From contig JAKGHH010000008.1 in NCBI GenBank assembly GCA_022828595.1, forward strand, positions 6,499,728 through 6,563,727: a stretch of 64,000 nt of DNA. Direction: 5' to 3'. This document shows, piece after piece, positions 1 to 10,924 of this stretch (positions are counted from its first letter, which is position 1; the number at the start of each line of letters is the position of its first letter). The notes under the pieces were generated by a model, which worked only from the letters and a program-made list of their open reading frames with translations, did no database searches and was not told the origin of the DNA. Position numbers and translations under genes: made by a program. This DNA is from Nelumbo lutea (lineage: Eukaryota > Streptophyta > Magnoliopsida > Proteales > Nelumbonaceae).

Positions 1-364
1 GATTCACAAAGGCCCTAGCAATCTCACTCTAATGGGATATGGTTGATCCATCAATTTCTAACATTGAGATGGAATTTTTTTCCTCCTACCATTTGGTGGA
101 ATGACAGTGTATCATGAGAGGATGTTGAAGCTGAGAATGAAGACTTACTTTTCTTCACGGCTTATCTGGTTGCTATTGACTAAAGAAGGTTGATGTAGGA
201 CAGGTAGGAGTGTTCCATTAAATCATCTCTGACACTCAAAGTAGGTTTATGCCATAGTCTGGAAAGAAATCCAACAAAATGAAGGCTAAAAACAGGTTTT
301 CAAAAAAGACGGTCTGGCTGTTAGAACTTAGAACTTAGAGGGCACCAGAGAGAGCAGAGACTAA

Positions 365-628
365 GGGTCCATTTGGTTCACAGTTGGAATCAGTCTATTC
401 CCCTCACCTTTTGGTTCAGACCAGAATTGGAATCAGAATCAGAATTGGCTGGAATGGAATTTCATTCCCAGGGGAGGGGAAGGAATGGTCATTCCCCCAG
501 GGGGGGGAATGGCCATTCCACCAGGAATGGGATGGGATTCCAATTCCGCCCAACCAAACAGTTGGAATCTGAATGGACCGTTCATATTCCGATTCTGGAC
601 CCCAATTCCTGCAAACCAAATGGACTCC
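365..628. mobile_element. Tourist/Harbinger-like MITE, GGAATGG family, copy 1
   Basis: The ends are inverted: the left reads GGGTCCATTTGGTT and the right, on the other strand, reads GGAGTCCATTTGGTTTGC. The interior is rich in GGAATGG and ATTCC. The left flank is TAA, the target typical of PIF/Harbinger, but the right flank does not repeat it cleanly. Related copies lie near 3645-3890 and 55652-55944. Confidence 0.6.
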
Positions 629-726
629 AAGAGTGGAGAATAGAGAGAGTATAGAATAAGAGTAGACGAGAATGGCTACGCTATAATAGAAAAACAAGAG
701 AATAAAAAGGGACAAACAGTTGTAAT

Positions 727-1147
727 TGGGGCTGTCAATGGACCGGATATTGGTCCAATCTGATCCGATCTAATATGAGTCCATTATGGATGGACCATGT
801 CCAATCTAATCCGATGAATACTTTGGACCAATTTGGACTGGTCCAATTCAAATGTCTGGACCATCCAAACTGTTCAAATTGATTTTAATTTAGATTGGGT
901 CCAATCCAAACCTGGTCCATTAACACGTGTACTCTTATCTTATGTCAATGGACCAGATATTGATTCAATCCGACTTACTCCAATATGAATCCATTACAAA
1001 TGAACCATGGCCAATCCAATCCAGTAAATACTTTGGACCATTAAGTCTGGACTGGTCCAATTCAACATGTCTTATTGGTCCATCCAATCCATTCAAATTG
1101 ATTTTGATTTGGACAGGGTCCAATGAAACGGTCTATTGACACCCCTA
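727..1147. mobile_element. hAT-like non-autonomous element, internal tandem dimer
   Basis: Ends are TGGGGCTGTCAATGGACC on the left and, on the opposite strand at the right, TAGGGGTGTCAATAGACC. The eight-base flanks match at about 5 of 8 positions. The interior is made of two diverged units (about 735-928 and 943-1140). Both read GTCAATGGACC, ATATTG, AATACTTTGGACCA, GGACTGGTCCAATTCAA and CAAATTGATTTT in the same order. Confidence 0.55.
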
Positions 1148-1175
1148 GCTCTCATCACTAGAGAGAGACATATGG

Positions 1176-1545
1176 GTAGGGCTGTCAGTGACGCAAAGGT
1201 TTGATACCTGATTCAAAATCCAATCCAATTAAAATCGGAGTCCCATTAATATCTGTGTGTGCAATATAATTATGCATATATGCAGACGTTATATACAATT
1301 ATATAAAGTTTATAACTAATAAATTGAATAATTTATATTTATATAAATTTATTATATATGTACAAGTTAAAAGGTAAATAATTATTTTGAACTTTTTTTT
1401 TTCATTTTAGGAACAATAATTTGGACTGGATCAAATCTGATCCGAGTTGAACATATTGGGTTTCAGATTGGATTCGGACTCAATGTTATGTTAATTGGAT
1501 CAATGTAGCCGGATCCAATCGAAATCTGACCTGATCGCGGCCCCA
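1176..1545. repeat. Degenerate hAT-like repeat
   Basis: It begins TAGGGCTGTCAGTGAC and ends with a GACCTGATCGCGGCCCCA stretch, as in the preceding element. It has a GGATC/TCCGA-rich interior and an AT-rich core. The terminal match is weak and no target duplication is evident. Confidence 0.3.
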
Positions 1546-2571
1546 TGGGATAAAAACCAACAACTTGAAATTATCAAAATGAAATTCTATTCCATTCATC
1601 ACTAACAATTGGATACATCCTCCTCATTTGGATTGGAGTTACTTAATGAGGAGGTAAGTTCCTTGACATTGGTCACCTTTTTTAGATTTTTTTTTAATGA
1701 GCAAGCACTCTATTTGTCAATGCATTACCTAGGTAATGCCTAGGCAACAAGGCACCCCTGGTGGTGAAGTGCATAGCCTGAATGCCATGCATATCAGAAA
1801 GGCACCCACCTAGGCGACAAAATCACAAATCAGGTGCCTTATTGTATATTGCTGCATCTTTTTGGTTTGTGTACTGCCACAATCTATCATTATTTGTGTT
1901 TTGTTTTAGGGTTTTACTATTAAAAGTTAAAACATAAAGGATCCAAGGGTTTTAGGGAAGAGAGAGAGAGAGATGGCAATTTGAACATGTTCTTGGTTGG
2001 ATGGCATTGCCTTCGCTTGTCTGGTTAAATCTCAAAGGGGTCAAGGGCCCCTATTCTTGTTGAAAGCCAGCTAATCACCACCCAACAGTCCCCTTACACA
2101 ATCAGTTCATTCCGTCCTTGTAAAAATGACAGTATCAGGATGTTTTTCTGTTTTTGACTAATTGTATCAACTATCAAGATGTATGATAGTATTCAAATAA
2201 ATGCTCATCTTTGTAATGTTTTGGTAACATAAATAGTTGTTCTTTAGTATCTATAGAATGTTCAGTGGTACAAAGTAGCACTTATGCAGGTACTTTGCTT
2301 CAGCTAGACAATAAAATCAAGGTTCAAAGTATTGATACATAAAATATGCATTAGTTTTTGGATCACCGATATTCCATATATTAAGGGATGGCTGATTTTA
2401 TTTGTTTTAACTGTTGTAACTTCATGTGACATGCACTGATAAAATGCCAACAAAAAAGGAGTTTTATTTGAATTAAAACGCATGATATGCAAGAGAGTAT
2501 CTATACTTTGAACCTTGTGTTGGTCATGCTTTGTATGCTTTATCTGTCTGACATACTGTTAAACTTTACAG

Positions 2572-2758
2572 TATCCCCAGCCGTTATGAGTCATTCTGGA
2601 AAGAACTTGACTGTGTCAAGCACCTTTGGAAGAACAGGCAGGAGCTGAAAGTCGAGGATGCTGGAATAGCTGCTCTATTCGGGCTGGAATGTTATGCCTG
2701 GTACTGTGCCGGTGAGATTGTGGGGAGAGGATTTACATTCACCGGCTATTATCCCTAA
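2572..2758 (+). CDS. Mitochondrial ATP synthase subunit g, last coding exon (partial gene)
   Basis: This is the C-terminal exon of the small membrane subunit g of the mitochondrial F1Fo ATP synthase, which sits in the Fo/dimer interface of the inner membrane. After an acceptor AG at 2570-2571, one base completes the previous codon. The frame then reads IPSRYESFWKELDCVKHLWK and continues through KVEDAGIAALFGLECYAWYC and a glycine-rich end (GRGFTFTGYYP) to TAA at 2756-2758. From memory this closely matches the C-terminal half of plant subunit g (about 120 residues). The usual final Val is Pro here. I find no N-terminal exon (expected start MASKLLQLQSKA-like) in 1-2571, so the 5' part lies left of the window and 1-2571 is probably intron. 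The identity is clear; the exon structure outside the window is unknown. Confidence 0.88.
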
Positions 2759-3640
2759 GGAGCAGACACCTTAGGGAAAAAAACTTCTTGTCGGTCATAT
2801 TGTTTCTCATCAATAGGGTGGTTTAAGTAACTTGTTTCTACATGCAAAATTTTGTTTTTCTGCAAAAGTTTTGAAGCTGACCAGTCAGCGAGACAAGTGT
2901 GGTAGCCTTAATAAACTCCAAATTGGTAGAATTCTATTTACCTCATCTGTGAACTGCATTGCTTTCTGATTTCTATCTGAAATTGCTTTGTCAACGATTT
3001 TTATTTCATACGTTGTTTTAGATGGATTGGGGGTATTGTTGCATTGGTAAAATCTTGGGTTGATAAGCATGACTGCATGAGAATGTGGGTTCAAGATTTC
3101 GAGTCTGGGAGTGGTCACTTGTGCAAGAAAAATGCCCAAGTATGCATAGGAGGGGTCCTTGCCTGCATAAAGTAGGACAACCATACGAGTTCTTTCTGGA
3201 TGGTACCTGTATCTTATGATCCCTTGTAACAGGATATGCATCTATGGAAGGTTATAAAATCGTGATTTGTTGATAGGGTGATGGCAAATCATCCTTGGCA
3301 GAACGACACATTGTGGAACTTTGGATAAATTTGTTGAACTGGAGCTTAACCTGGAGGCTCGTTGAATGGGATGTGCAGCTTGGATTTTGACTCCAATGAA
3401 ACAACTCAAGAAAGAATCCGAGAATGTGCCACCCAAAAGTTCTAGCAATAATGTTAGCCTTGGAAGGATTTTTTGTACTAATAAGGTTGTCGACTCATTC
3501 TTCCCTTTGCCATGGAGGTTTTGGGTTTCTACCTTATCGCGATTAAACTCGTAAGTAGTAAGAGCAGTTGGAGCTTAGAACTTAAAAGTCCGATTCTGCT
3601 CCAATTGTGTTGGTGTTGTTCTGAAGCGGCATTTGACAGT
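2759..3640. other. 3' flank of ATP synthase g gene, with a SINE-like unit
   Basis: This contains the 3' UTR of the ATP synthase g gene (poly(A) site not located), the SINE-like unit at about 3028-3240, and otherwise nothing recognisable. Confidence 0.5.
3028..3240 (+). mobile_element. tRNA-derived SINE-like element
   Basis: The head looks like a tRNA gene promoter. An A-box-like TTGGTAAAATCTTGGG lies at about 3044-3059, and a B-box-like GGGTTCAAGATTTCGA at 3088-3103, about 35 bases on. A unique tail with GGGTCCTTGCCTGCATAAAG follows. This matches the layout of plant Au-type SINEs as I remember them. It does not fold as a full tRNA, and a clear target duplication was not found. Confidence 0.45.
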
Positions 3641-3644
3641 ATTT

Positions 3645-3890
3645 AGGGCTCGTTTGGTTTGGGAGGGGTCTGGAATTGAAATCGGAATGGGCTGAACTTT
3701 TTAGTTGGGTGGAATTGGAATTCCATTCCCATTCCTGGTGGAATGCCATTAGCTGTTGGGACTGACCATTGAGATTCTTGGGCCACCTGGTAAGAGGCAG
3801 AATTGGAATGGCTGTTGACTGACTTTTGGAACACTCAGTTGGGACTAGATCCAAACTCCACGGTCAGACTGTTTGACCTAGGGCCATTCA
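3645..3890. mobile_element. Harbinger-like MITE, GGAATGG family, copy 2 (right end damaged)
   Basis: The left end TTAGGGCTCGTTTGGTTTGG matches the TIR of the 365-628 element. The interior shares ATTGGAATTCCATTCCCATTCCTGGTGGAATG-like text. The right end (CAACCAAACCGG) is only partly inverted-complementary, so this copy is truncated or rearranged. Confidence 0.5.
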
Positions 3891-5197
3891 CAATGACAAC
3901 CAAACCGGTTTGGTCAGTTTTTAAAAGGTATTGGTCAGTTTTGAGTTCTTAAGCTAGAATAAACCGAGAGTTCTGTTCAGTTTGTAGTTTTTACATGTGA
4001 AAATCGAAACTGATCCAATTCAACTTGAACACATGTTTACGTGAGGTTTAGTTAACTCGTTTTTCTATTTATGATAGCTCTCTGTATTATTTATGAAAGT
4101 TTGTAAGTCAAGTCTACTAGCCCTTAGACATGATAGGATGTGCAGTATGAGGTTTCAGCTTTTGAGATGTATTTATGACAGATCAGATAAAAGTTTCTTT
4201 GAGTTATTAGCCTAAATCCAACCAAAACAAAAAGATCTCAGTTCGGTTGAGACCAAACCACCTGATAATCCTTATTACAAATCAGTTTTATGGATCTTCC
4301 GGTCGGTTTCTGTTATCATAACAATCAACCTGAGCTATTCAGTTAGGTTGACACAATTGCATGCAACCGAACCGACCCGACCTGTGTACAACCCTAATTT
4401 GACGCATGACTCGGTGACAAAAACTGTTTTAAGTTTGTTCAGGTTTGACCACTGATGACCATGATGAACCTTCCATATTGATCTATAAAATATCTTCAAA
4501 TATTGAACCATCACAAGATCATTACTATTAGATCTCTACTGCCTTTCCCTCCTGAAAGTACTTTATTTGCAGCAAGGCCTAAATTCATTTTGAGAGAATG
4601 ACTAATCAGCCCAGCTCAGAATTCTTAGCCCTACCGTATAGAGGGATGAATCCTGACGTCCTTGCTTGGTACGTATATGTTTGGTAAATAGTGAATGTAT
4701 GGTACGTATATGTTTGTAATTTCAAAATTCTGCATTGGGCCGCAGTGTGCTGCTCCCATTCATCAGACGTCCTTGCTTGGTACGTATATGTTTGGTAAAT
4801 AGTGAATGTATGGTATAATGATGTAATCTTTTCGTATTTGAAGATATTTATCAAAAATATCAAAAATAAGGAAAAACAAAGAAAAGAAAGATTGAGGCCA
4901 ACAGAGCACACCAAGCCAAAATGATAATGCACAATATAAGTTCACTAGGTTCACCCAGAACATTGATCCATTCATTACAAAGATTCTTTAGGAGAAAATT
5001 TCTTTACATTTTCAGGTGTAAAGGTATTATTCCTTACAAAGTAATTCCTAATAGTATAGCATCTTTCCCGGTGAAAGGGAAAAAAATAATGCATCTTCAG
5101 GATGCCAATTTGATTAGTTAGCTATTAGATCTAAATAACACCGAAGGAACTGTAGTATGAACAGAACCTCACAATGACTGCTGTATCAAAATCGTCT
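3891..5197. other. Intergenic stretch downstream of ferrochelatase
   Basis: No gene is seen. It contains a perfect 50-bp direct repeat (4655-4704 and 4766-4815). The part near 4900-5197 is probably the 3' UTR of the minus-strand ferrochelatase gene. Confidence 0.45.
4655..4815. repeat. Perfect 50-bp direct repeat, 111-bp offset
   Basis: The 50 bases starting GACGTCCTTGCTTGGTACGT at 4655-4704 recur without mismatch at 4766-4815. A third partial copy of TGGTACGTATATGTTTG starts near 4699. No open frame or TE end accounts for it. Confidence 0.8.
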
Positions 5198-8100
5198 TTA
5201 GAGGAATTGCCTGAATGCTGAGATAAGTTTTGGTGACAACAATAAAAAGAATGCTAAGATCGAACCAAAAAACATGTTGATTGCATATTTGACTGGATCC
5301 TCGGTATCGTCTTCAGATGTGCTTGTGGTAGACATGGTTGTGGCTGAAGGTAGAGCTTCAAGCACAGCATCTGCTAAATCAGAGATGAAGGAAGAAGTAC
5401 AACCCAGAGCAGGGACTCGACCCCAATTTTCAATGCCAGATTCAAGTGCCAAGTGCTTGTACTCCATATCAATCTCTTCCAGAGTCTCTATATGCTCGCT
5501 TACAAAACTGAATACCGAAATAGGCAGTCCAAATGTTAAAAGAGAGCAGACTAAAATCTTCACTTGAAAGCTAAAAATCAAGAACTGAGACCTTTTGGCT
5601 ATATGCCTTCTATCCAGATTTCAATTTTATCAACAATTTGTACTATACTTAGAAGCCTACCATCTTAAATACCAGAATCAATTTCAACAGGATATGAAAT
5701 TACATAAACCTACCATCTTAAAACTGGTGACTTACAGAATTTAGAGCAGTTCTTTATGACAGAATGACAAAAAAATCATACCTTACAGGGACAGCCAGGA
5801 GACTTTTTACACCTTTCTGACCAAGATCAACAAGAACTTCATCGGTATAGGGCTTCAACCACTGTACAGGCCCAACTCGGCTCTGGCAATATAGAAGTGG
5901 AGAGTTATGTCATCTTAAAAACAATTTGGTATCAGATCTTAGAAAAAAGAAAAAACATAAACAAACAAGGAGTATTCAGATCAGGTTCGCTGTTAGACAG
6001 CATTTAGAAAAGGGTACAAACCCTGAAAATTAGGTTTAAATGGTAAGAAGATAGATCTTAAACCCACCTGATAAGCAAGAGTATGATCATTATTAGTTCC
6101 CCTAGATTTCAACTCTTGCATGATCAAGCTGATGCACTCCTCCATCTGATCTCTGTATGGATCTCCTGCCTCTTCAACATAGCTAACCGGCACCCCATGT
6201 GCACTGAAGAATATCATCACCTATCATTTTACTACAGAATATGAGAAACTCATTCGCAGGAAAGGAAAAAAGAGGCAACAAACAAAAAGAAATAACAATT
6301 GTAATTGCCACTGATATATGCACCAGAAGACCATGTAATTACAATAAACTTAAAAAAGAAAAAATAATTACTTCTTCAGGCTTGGAGAAACTCTGCAGTT
6401 CCTTCTCTATTAAGTTAGCCATTGATTTGATATAACCTTCTCGTTGATACCATGACTTTATAATAGAGACTGGGAGCCTTGACAGATAAGGGTCTTCCCT
6501 GACAAATTGCCCAATTTGAGTTGAGTCAACCAAGGTGAACCAGAATATAAATATCCCATTAAAATCTCTCTCTCAAAAAAGGAAGTTTTAAGACTGAAAC
6601 AGGTATGCAAGTTTTCTACCTGAAGATACTTTGGAGAAGGCGAATGCTTGACCCACTTGTAGAAATGGAGAACTGAGGATAAAGTGGCAACACAACAAGC
6701 CTTGTAATGCTGTCCTTCTTGATCTGTCAACAGAAGTGCAAATATGCCTATTAATGATGATTAAGCTAATTTTTAGGTGTAAATAAATTATTCAATTGAA
6801 GAATGGCTCAATAATAGGACCAAAAACACCATAGATGCATGAAAAACAAGTGAAATTAGAGCCACTTTGTAGTTACACAAATACAGTAAAAATCTATAGG
6901 TAGAATGATTCAATCCAGTAGGAATAATTTATATATCAATCAAATTACAAAAAAAAAAAAAAAGAATGGCAAGACACAGTTGCTATGTAAATAAAGGTCA
7001 TTGAAATGCAACCACAACTTTGGCTGAAAAAGGATAGTCTTGGACTTTGGAATTACAGTAATGAAAAGACGAAATTCAAGTGGCTGACTAAGGACATGGA
7101 AATCCAATACAAATGGGTAAAAAGAAGTGCGAACTCTTTGGCAGATGGTCTAGCTAGACAAGGGGTGAACAGACATTCTATTTTTTGGGCTGTCTTGTAA
7201 TTGTTGTTCTTTTGATGCTTAATGGTTGTTCTTGGGAGCTAAGATTGTTTAGCCCCCTTGCCCTGTAATTTTCTCATATTTTTAATATTAATTCAATCCA
7301 CAGTTATTGATCGAAAAAAAAAATGCAACCACAACTTTGTTCTACTCTGCTTAATGCTGCAGAGAATAAAAGTTCTGCTGAAGTAGCCAAAGGGCTCCTA
7401 AGAATTTCAAATAAGGAGGTAGCATGTTGCAAGGAATGCTGACTGGCACAACAGTGGTGGAAGTAACTCAGCATTTTATTTCAATTTTAGCACTCATCAT
7501 GGTTGATCCAAATGGGTATTATAGCAGAATTATATACTACATGAAATCGGACTCTGCAATCCCAAATTCCAATACAATAAGAAGCATAGACATGATATGA
7601 ATCAGAAGAAAAGAGAATAGAATTGTTCAACACAATGTGGCAATGTTTCAATCATAATTATTCTGAGAAACTACCAAGAACATCAGGATTTACAAAGAAA
7701 TTGAATGTCAAATAAATCTAAGATGATGAAGAAAACAAAGAGACCATAGAAGTTCACCTGATGAACTGCTTCCTCAGTAAAAGGATGCCAGTATCTCATC
7801 CCAACATATACATTTACAGGCATTTCCTTTTCTTCCAAAGCCATTTTCAGTGCATGTGCCTGGACAAAATTTTCAAATCAAATAAATGAACCAGAGAAGT
7901 AGAAGTGTAAAACATTTCCCTAACTGGAATATAGCCATTATTACTTATTTTTATAAGAGAAAAGGCAACAAACAACACACTTAATTATTTTCTGACAGCC
8001 TGACAGAAGGGTGTCTTACCTGCTCATCTGTTATTTTCCGCAAGGGTGAGCCACCCCCTATTGCTGCATACCCTTCTTTACTTTTTGGAGCTCTAAGAAC

Positions 8101-9385
8101 TGAAATTAGTTGTGCCAAGGGCCGTTGAAGAAACCGGAATGGCCTGGGAAGTCGTATAATATCCTGTCACAATAAGTAGAATTGCAACATTATTCCTGAA
8201 CTTCTCAACACAATAAGTTTCAGGTATATAATGAATACGTGGATAACCTACTGGATCTGCAAATAAGTTGAACAAAAATGGTTGAACATCTTGAAGCGTT
8301 TCTGGTCCCCCAAGGTTCAGAAGCAGCACCCCCACCCTTTCTGTTGCAGCATGTGAAGGAGATACTAAAGCATGTTCCCCAAATGTGCATACTCCAGCAG
8401 AGCAAAATGTTTGACCAACTAGGCTTCTCTTCTGTACAGAAGCACCCAAATATGACCCGGAAACTCCATTCCTTCCATCAGAAAAATTACGAGATGAAAT
8501 GGAGGACGCCTGGAATGAGAAATCTTGATGATCTCGCAATCCTTCAGATGAACAGCAGTTAATGGATAAGAAAGACTTGGAAGCAGGGCATGATCTGTGA
8601 CAGAAATTCCATAATGATATTTCAGAAGACAGACAATAGGCCATCCAGCAGCTAAAAACATAAAGTTCCTAATTGCTAACTTGACTTGATGCAGGATGGG
8701 GGTGCAGAATGACATCGAAATTAGTATTTTCCGGAATTATACTAAGGGAAAATTTGATTTAATTAGTAGTCCATAACAGTCATTCCACAGATCCTCCTTC
8801 TTAACCAACTACAAAACATGCAAAGGCAAAAAGCACTAATAGTACTTAGGTTATCAAATTGGAACAACGGAGTAAGTAGAAAAAAAACTCCTGAGAAGGT
8901 ATTAGACCCAAAATCCTTGCCGTAAGTGCACCTTACGGACTTGCTTCTGAGGGCCATCTTTGGCAGGGTATAAATTACAAATTATTAACGATTTGTTATG
9001 AAATTCTCGTAAAAAGGAAAAAACAAAGATAACAAAGCAAAAGCGTCATATAAACATTAGATTTCACAAGAATCGTTAGATGGTGGTGGTGGTGATAAGG
9101 GTGGAAATCTGTGGAATATATAAAAGAAGCACGATAAGTGATCAAATAAATTCCATCTACGTTGCGTATCGTAATAGGAAACGCACCCTAAGTCCTATCT
9201 ATCAAATTAAGTAAATTCGATGGATAGACCATTTATTAGGATCTAAAATGTCAACTAAAATCTAGATAAATGACTTCGAAGAGGTCAGTAGATGCTTACA
9301 TGGAGATATTATGATTTGCACTGCGAAGACGCGAACCAGAAACCTTCACATGGGGAAGAACAGCAGAGTTTGCAGTCGCAGCCAT
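5198..9385 (-). CDS. FC1: Ferrochelatase, plastid-type, FC1 class (complete, nine exons)
   Basis: Ferrochelatase inserts Fe2+ into protoporphyrin IX, the last step of haem synthesis, and is membrane-associated in plastids. Exons, in transcript order: 9385-9300, 8651-8252, 8163-8020, 7859-7758, 6723-6620, 6498-6372, 6220-6068, 5882-5782 and 5507-5198. All introns are GT-AG and the phases join to about 508 residues. Residues 1 to ~130 are Ser/Arg-rich, like a transit peptide. The core begins [20 protein letters not shown] (~135) and includes [45 protein letters not shown] and the signature [19 protein letters not shown] (catalytic His ~329). It also has [16 protein letters not shown]. The C-terminus is a hydrophobic helix ([19 protein letters not shown]) with no LHC/CAB domain, which points to FC1 rather than FC2. 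The exon 8 donor is GTAAG|GTATGA; it restores PVSFVSEH. Class assignment is inference; the enzyme identity is firm. Confidence 0.93.
7004..7339 (+). mobile_element. 5'-truncated LINE with 19-bp target-site duplication, in ferrochelatase intron 4
   Basis: The 19 bases AAATGCAACCACAACTTTG occur at 7004-7022 and again at 7321-7339. Between them is a short LINE tail: the C-terminus of the RNase H domain ([19 protein letters not shown], ending FWAVL and a stop near 7200), a 3' UTR, and a short poly(A) run at 7314-7323. This is the standard mark of target-primed reverse transcription. The insert lies antisense to the ferrochelatase transcript. Confidence 0.88.
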
Positions 9386-10020
9386 AGCCAGGATCCCAAA
9401 AAGAAAAATACAGAGAGAGAAACCTAAAGTGAAGAAGTGGAAAGAAAAAAAAAAATGGTTAGGGTTTCGCAATTCAAGGGCTTTGGAGGAGGAAGAGGAA
9501 AGGAGGGTCGAGAGTCAAAGCATGAAATTCAGCGAAATAAAAAAGAAGGCCGCGCCACCTTCCCAATTCCCACAGAGAACGAGTTGTTTTGTTGTTCAAC
9601 TGAGACTCGGCAAAGCCAACGACCGAACCAACAACCCCTAACCACTTTCCAAGAAATGGGAAAGTGGGGCCTTCCTTTCTCTCTCCAATCTCCACGTTTT
9701 CCTTTGTACCCGAAATGGTTTCTTTCACTATTCTCTCCCTCTATCGGTAAAAAACATGGCCACGTCACCCATGCAGCCATGCTATAATGTGAACTGTGAA
9801 GTTTAAGATTCTCTTAAGCGCAGGTGACGCGGCTTCGTTATTCACCGTCCAAGGAACCTTCCGCTGCGTTGTTAGCCGCGCTATTTATTACGAATTAATC
9901 GTTCCATTCTATTGCTACCTACAAGTCGGAGATGTTCGTGATGTGCGGCTGTAGTCTTATATGCGTAGGTTATCCGGACCGGCTACCATGTTCAGCGAGG
10001 GCCATTTGACTGAATCATTG
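9386..10020. promoter_or_regulatory. Upstream region of ferrochelatase (5' UTR and promoter side)
   Basis: This is the 5' flank of the minus-strand gene. It is moderately GC-rich compared with its surroundings and has no repeat signature. Open frames here on either strand look unlike any protein family and are probably chance. I saw no confident TATA box. Confidence 0.35.
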
Positions 10021-10022
10021 AT

Positions 10023-10520
10023 TAGACCTGGCAATTGGGTTGGGTGGGTCGGTTCGGGTTGGGTTAAGGTATTTTGGGTTGCTTTTCGAGTTGAATTGTC
10101 AAATGCTAGATCCTAACCTTAAATGTTCGGGTTAGGGTTGACCATGGGTCAATTCGAGTCATCACAAAAAATAATTAAAATTTAAAAAATTAAAGAAAAT
10201 TTGCATAAAAAATGTTAAAATTAAAAGAATTAACTTTAAAATTTCAAATATAAAATAAAAAACTTGAACATTTAACAATTTAAAGAGTAAACAATAAAAA
10301 GTAAAGACTAAATAGAAAAAAATTAAAGATCAGAAACTTCTAACAATGCATAAATAATCCCAATTAAACTTGACAATCGGGTTGACCCATGACTCAACCC
10401 AACCCAACCCAAACTTTTTCAGGTTGAATCAGATCTGGTCACTTTCATATTCAGATAGCTAAATATGAGACGCTAACCCTCTTTTTTCGGGTTGGGTTGA
10501 GTCGGATTCACGGATTGGGT
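10023..10520. repeat. hAT-like dispersed repeat with GGGTTGGGT-type arms
   Basis: The left part reads TAGACCTGGCAATTGGGTTG and continues GGGTCGGTTCGGGTTGGGTT. The right part holds the inverse text (CCCAACCCAACCCAAAC) around an AT-rich core, then GGGTTGGGTTGAGTCGG. This is typical of decayed plant hAT MITEs. The right TIR is not clean, so borders are approximate. Confidence 0.4.
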
Positions 10521-10924
10521 TGATCAATAGTTTTGAAAGTATAAACATCTAATGCAAATATAAGCGTGTGATGCGGGTTATGTCACCAATCACGAATGAA
10601 TGCATTTTAGTGTTTCAAAGCTTATGATACACAAAAGGACACGGTATTGCTGGAGCTTTAACCAATTAAAAAACACTCGGGATGAATACCACCTCACTGG
10701 TCACCTCATCTATGAAATTAGTTTATTCGCCTAAAACTTTTTTTCTGGTATCATATGTAGCAATAAGGGCAATGATGTGTGTAAAAATATTAATTTGAAT
10801 ATCTTTGCACGGTTCATTGGTGAATCATGTCCTTCGCATTCTATTAATCTGTAATAGAAAGAGGAAAGAAGGAAGGTGAGGGTCTCTTCGGATCTCACAC
10901 TTACCTTAAATTCATAAAATGTAT

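Larger units (their letters stand above)
1..2571 (+). other. Probable intron of the ATP synthase g gene
   Basis: No coding exon is recognisable before the acceptor at 2570-2571. The stretch holds a Harbinger-like MITE (365-628), a dimeric hAT-like element (727-1147), a weaker hAT-like stretch (about 1176-1545) and a dispersed GCCTAGGC-type repeat near 1720-1830. The rest is AT-rich and unremarkable. Confidence 0.55.

Noticed and set aside
3040..3110. A tRNA gene
   Set aside because: Only the internal promoter-like boxes are present; no acceptor stem or anticodon arm. No other tRNA or rRNA was seen in the window.
5782..5882. Ferrochelatase exon 8 donor at CCT|GTAAGG (5786)
   Set aside because: It breaks the frame into exon 9; using GTAAG|GTATGA gives PVSFVSEH as in the family.
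9437..9787. Open frames on both strands upstream of ferrochelatase
   Set aside because: No domain, no homology I recognise and overlapping frames on both strands; this is the gene's 5' flank.
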